NCBI GenBank assembly: GCA_030668345.1 | Contig: DAOUUD010000136.1 | Coordinates: 1 to 5,135 of the forward strand | DNA length: 5,135 nt | Source of the DNA: Candidatus Cloacimonadota bacterium | GTDB lineage: Bacteria; Cloacimonadota; Cloacimonadia; Cloacimonadales; TCS61 | Direction: 5' to 3' | Part shown: positions 4,782 to 5,135 of the stretch, in pieces | Numbering within the stretch: position 1 is the first letter of the stretch | How the letters are laid out: every line of letters begins with the position of its first letter | Program-made: the position numbers and the translations under genes | The notes under the pieces: generated by a model | Told to the model about the DNA's origin: nothing | Databases searched by the model: none | Seen by the model: the letters and a program-made list of their open reading frames with translations, nothing else

Positions 4782-5135
4782 TCACTTTAACAGCAGCATC
4801 CTCTTTGTTTTATCGTAACTGTCTGTTCGCATTCTATAGAAATAAATTCCAGAGGAAACCGGTTTTTCATTTGAGTCTTTACCGTTCCAGATCACTGAGT
4901 GCTGACCTGCAGAAAGACGACCACTAACGATCTGTTTCACCTTCTGTCCTTTGATATTATAAATTATGATCTCTGCGTTCTTTGCGTCCTCTGCGGTTAG
5001 ACTAAATGAGATAGTAGTTTCCGGGTTGAAGGGATTAGGATAATTACCGGAAAGTTCTGTGCGTACAGGAATCAATTCGTTACCTGCATCAACTTGCACG
5101 TAAGGAATTATTACTGTTTCGGTCGGGTCACTTTC
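4782..5135 (-). CDS. C-terminal fragment of a secreted protein with a T9SS/FlgD-Ig-like sorting domain
   Basis: The frame is open from the right edge of the window to the TGA at 4782-4784, giving 117 residues with no start. The GTG at 5097-5099 could initiate, but 12 upstream codons (beginning ESDPTETV) continue the frame without a stop, so this is read as the 3' end of a larger gene. The domain begins SGNYPNPFNPETTISFSL, continues through IIIYNIKGQKVK and WNGKDSNEKPVSSGIYFYR, and ends LLLK. This is the small beta-sandwich tail found at the end of secreted and surface proteins in FCB-group bacteria, similar to the type IX secretion sorting domain (TIGR04183) and the FlgD Ig-like fold. It probably directs export or anchoring; the function of the missing N-terminal part is unknown. 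Between FSL and IIIYN lies a repeat-derived stretch TAEDAKNAE, annotated separately. It converges on the plus-strand operon. Confidence 0.88.
   Translation of the reverse strand, partial: ESDPTETVIIPYVQVDAGNELIPVRTELSGNYPNPFNPETTISFSLTAEDAKNAEIIIYNIKGQKVKQIVSGRLSAGQHSVIWNGKDSNEKPVSSGIYFYRMRTDSYDKTKRMLLLK
4971..5000 (-). repeat. Three-unit 9-bp repeat inside the sorting domain
   Basis: On the plus strand TGCG recurs at 4974, 4983 and 4992, exactly 9 bp apart, within three variants of a CTCTGCGT-like unit that ends in CGGTTAG. On the coding strand this reads CTAACCGCAGAGG... and encodes LTAEDAKNAE, a tripeptide repeat (AED, AKN, AE). I recall near-identical CCGCAGAG-type repeats as dispersed elements in unrelated genomes, in and between genes. 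Here it stays in frame and replaces the short loop that separates two beta strands in this domain. Confidence 0.65.

Noticed and set aside
5097..5099. GTG at this position as the start of a 105-residue stand-alone protein
   Set aside because: The frame stays open upstream to the window edge, and this domain type is normally the C-terminal tail of large secreted proteins.

Overview
The window is about 5.1 kb of AT-rich bacterial DNA. The organism looks like a member of the FCB group, most likely Candidatus Cloacimonadota or a close relative. The main clue is the partial gene at the right edge. It encodes a C-terminal surface-anchoring or sorting domain (YPNPFNP near its start, SSGIYFYR near its end) in the style common in Cloacimonadota, Ignavibacteria and Calditrichota, with an embedded AED/AKN tripeptide repeat that I recall as frequent in Cloacimonadota proteins. 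The small pilin-like protein at 4201-4620 has the same taxonomic flavour. This placement is inference from remembered families, not a database match.

Layout: (1) 37-245, minus strand: a tRNA-Lys(UUU) and tRNA-Glu(UUC) pair followed by a hairpin terminator. (2) 246-416: a divergent intergenic region with a possible tRNA promoter on the minus strand and a short inverted repeat. (3) 417-4620, plus strand: five tightly spaced genes (gaps of 11, 20, 12 and 33 nt, each with a Shine-Dalgarno), encoding an HD-domain phosphohydrolase, a lipoprotein of unknown function, a PilT-like hexameric ATPase with an altered Asp box, a membrane histidine kinase of the HisKA_2 type, and a small pilin-like membrane protein. 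(4) 4621-4781: a convergent intergenic region made of three hairpin-forming repeats, probably a terminator-like stem plus a dispersed palindromic element. (5) 4782-5135, minus strand: the C-terminal end of a secreted or surface protein that runs off the window.

The five-gene plus-strand cluster reads as one operon. A PilT-type motor ATPase, a pilin-like subunit, an outer-membrane lipoprotein candidate and a two-component kinase together suggest an envelope filament or surface-motility module with its own signal input. The HD protein could be a passenger or a nucleotide-signal hydrolase. No assembly ATPase (PilB), PilC, PilQ, prepilin peptidase or response regulator lies in the window, so the system would have to borrow them from elsewhere or be something other than a standard type IV pilus. 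No CRISPR array, transposase, phage gene or replication origin is visible.
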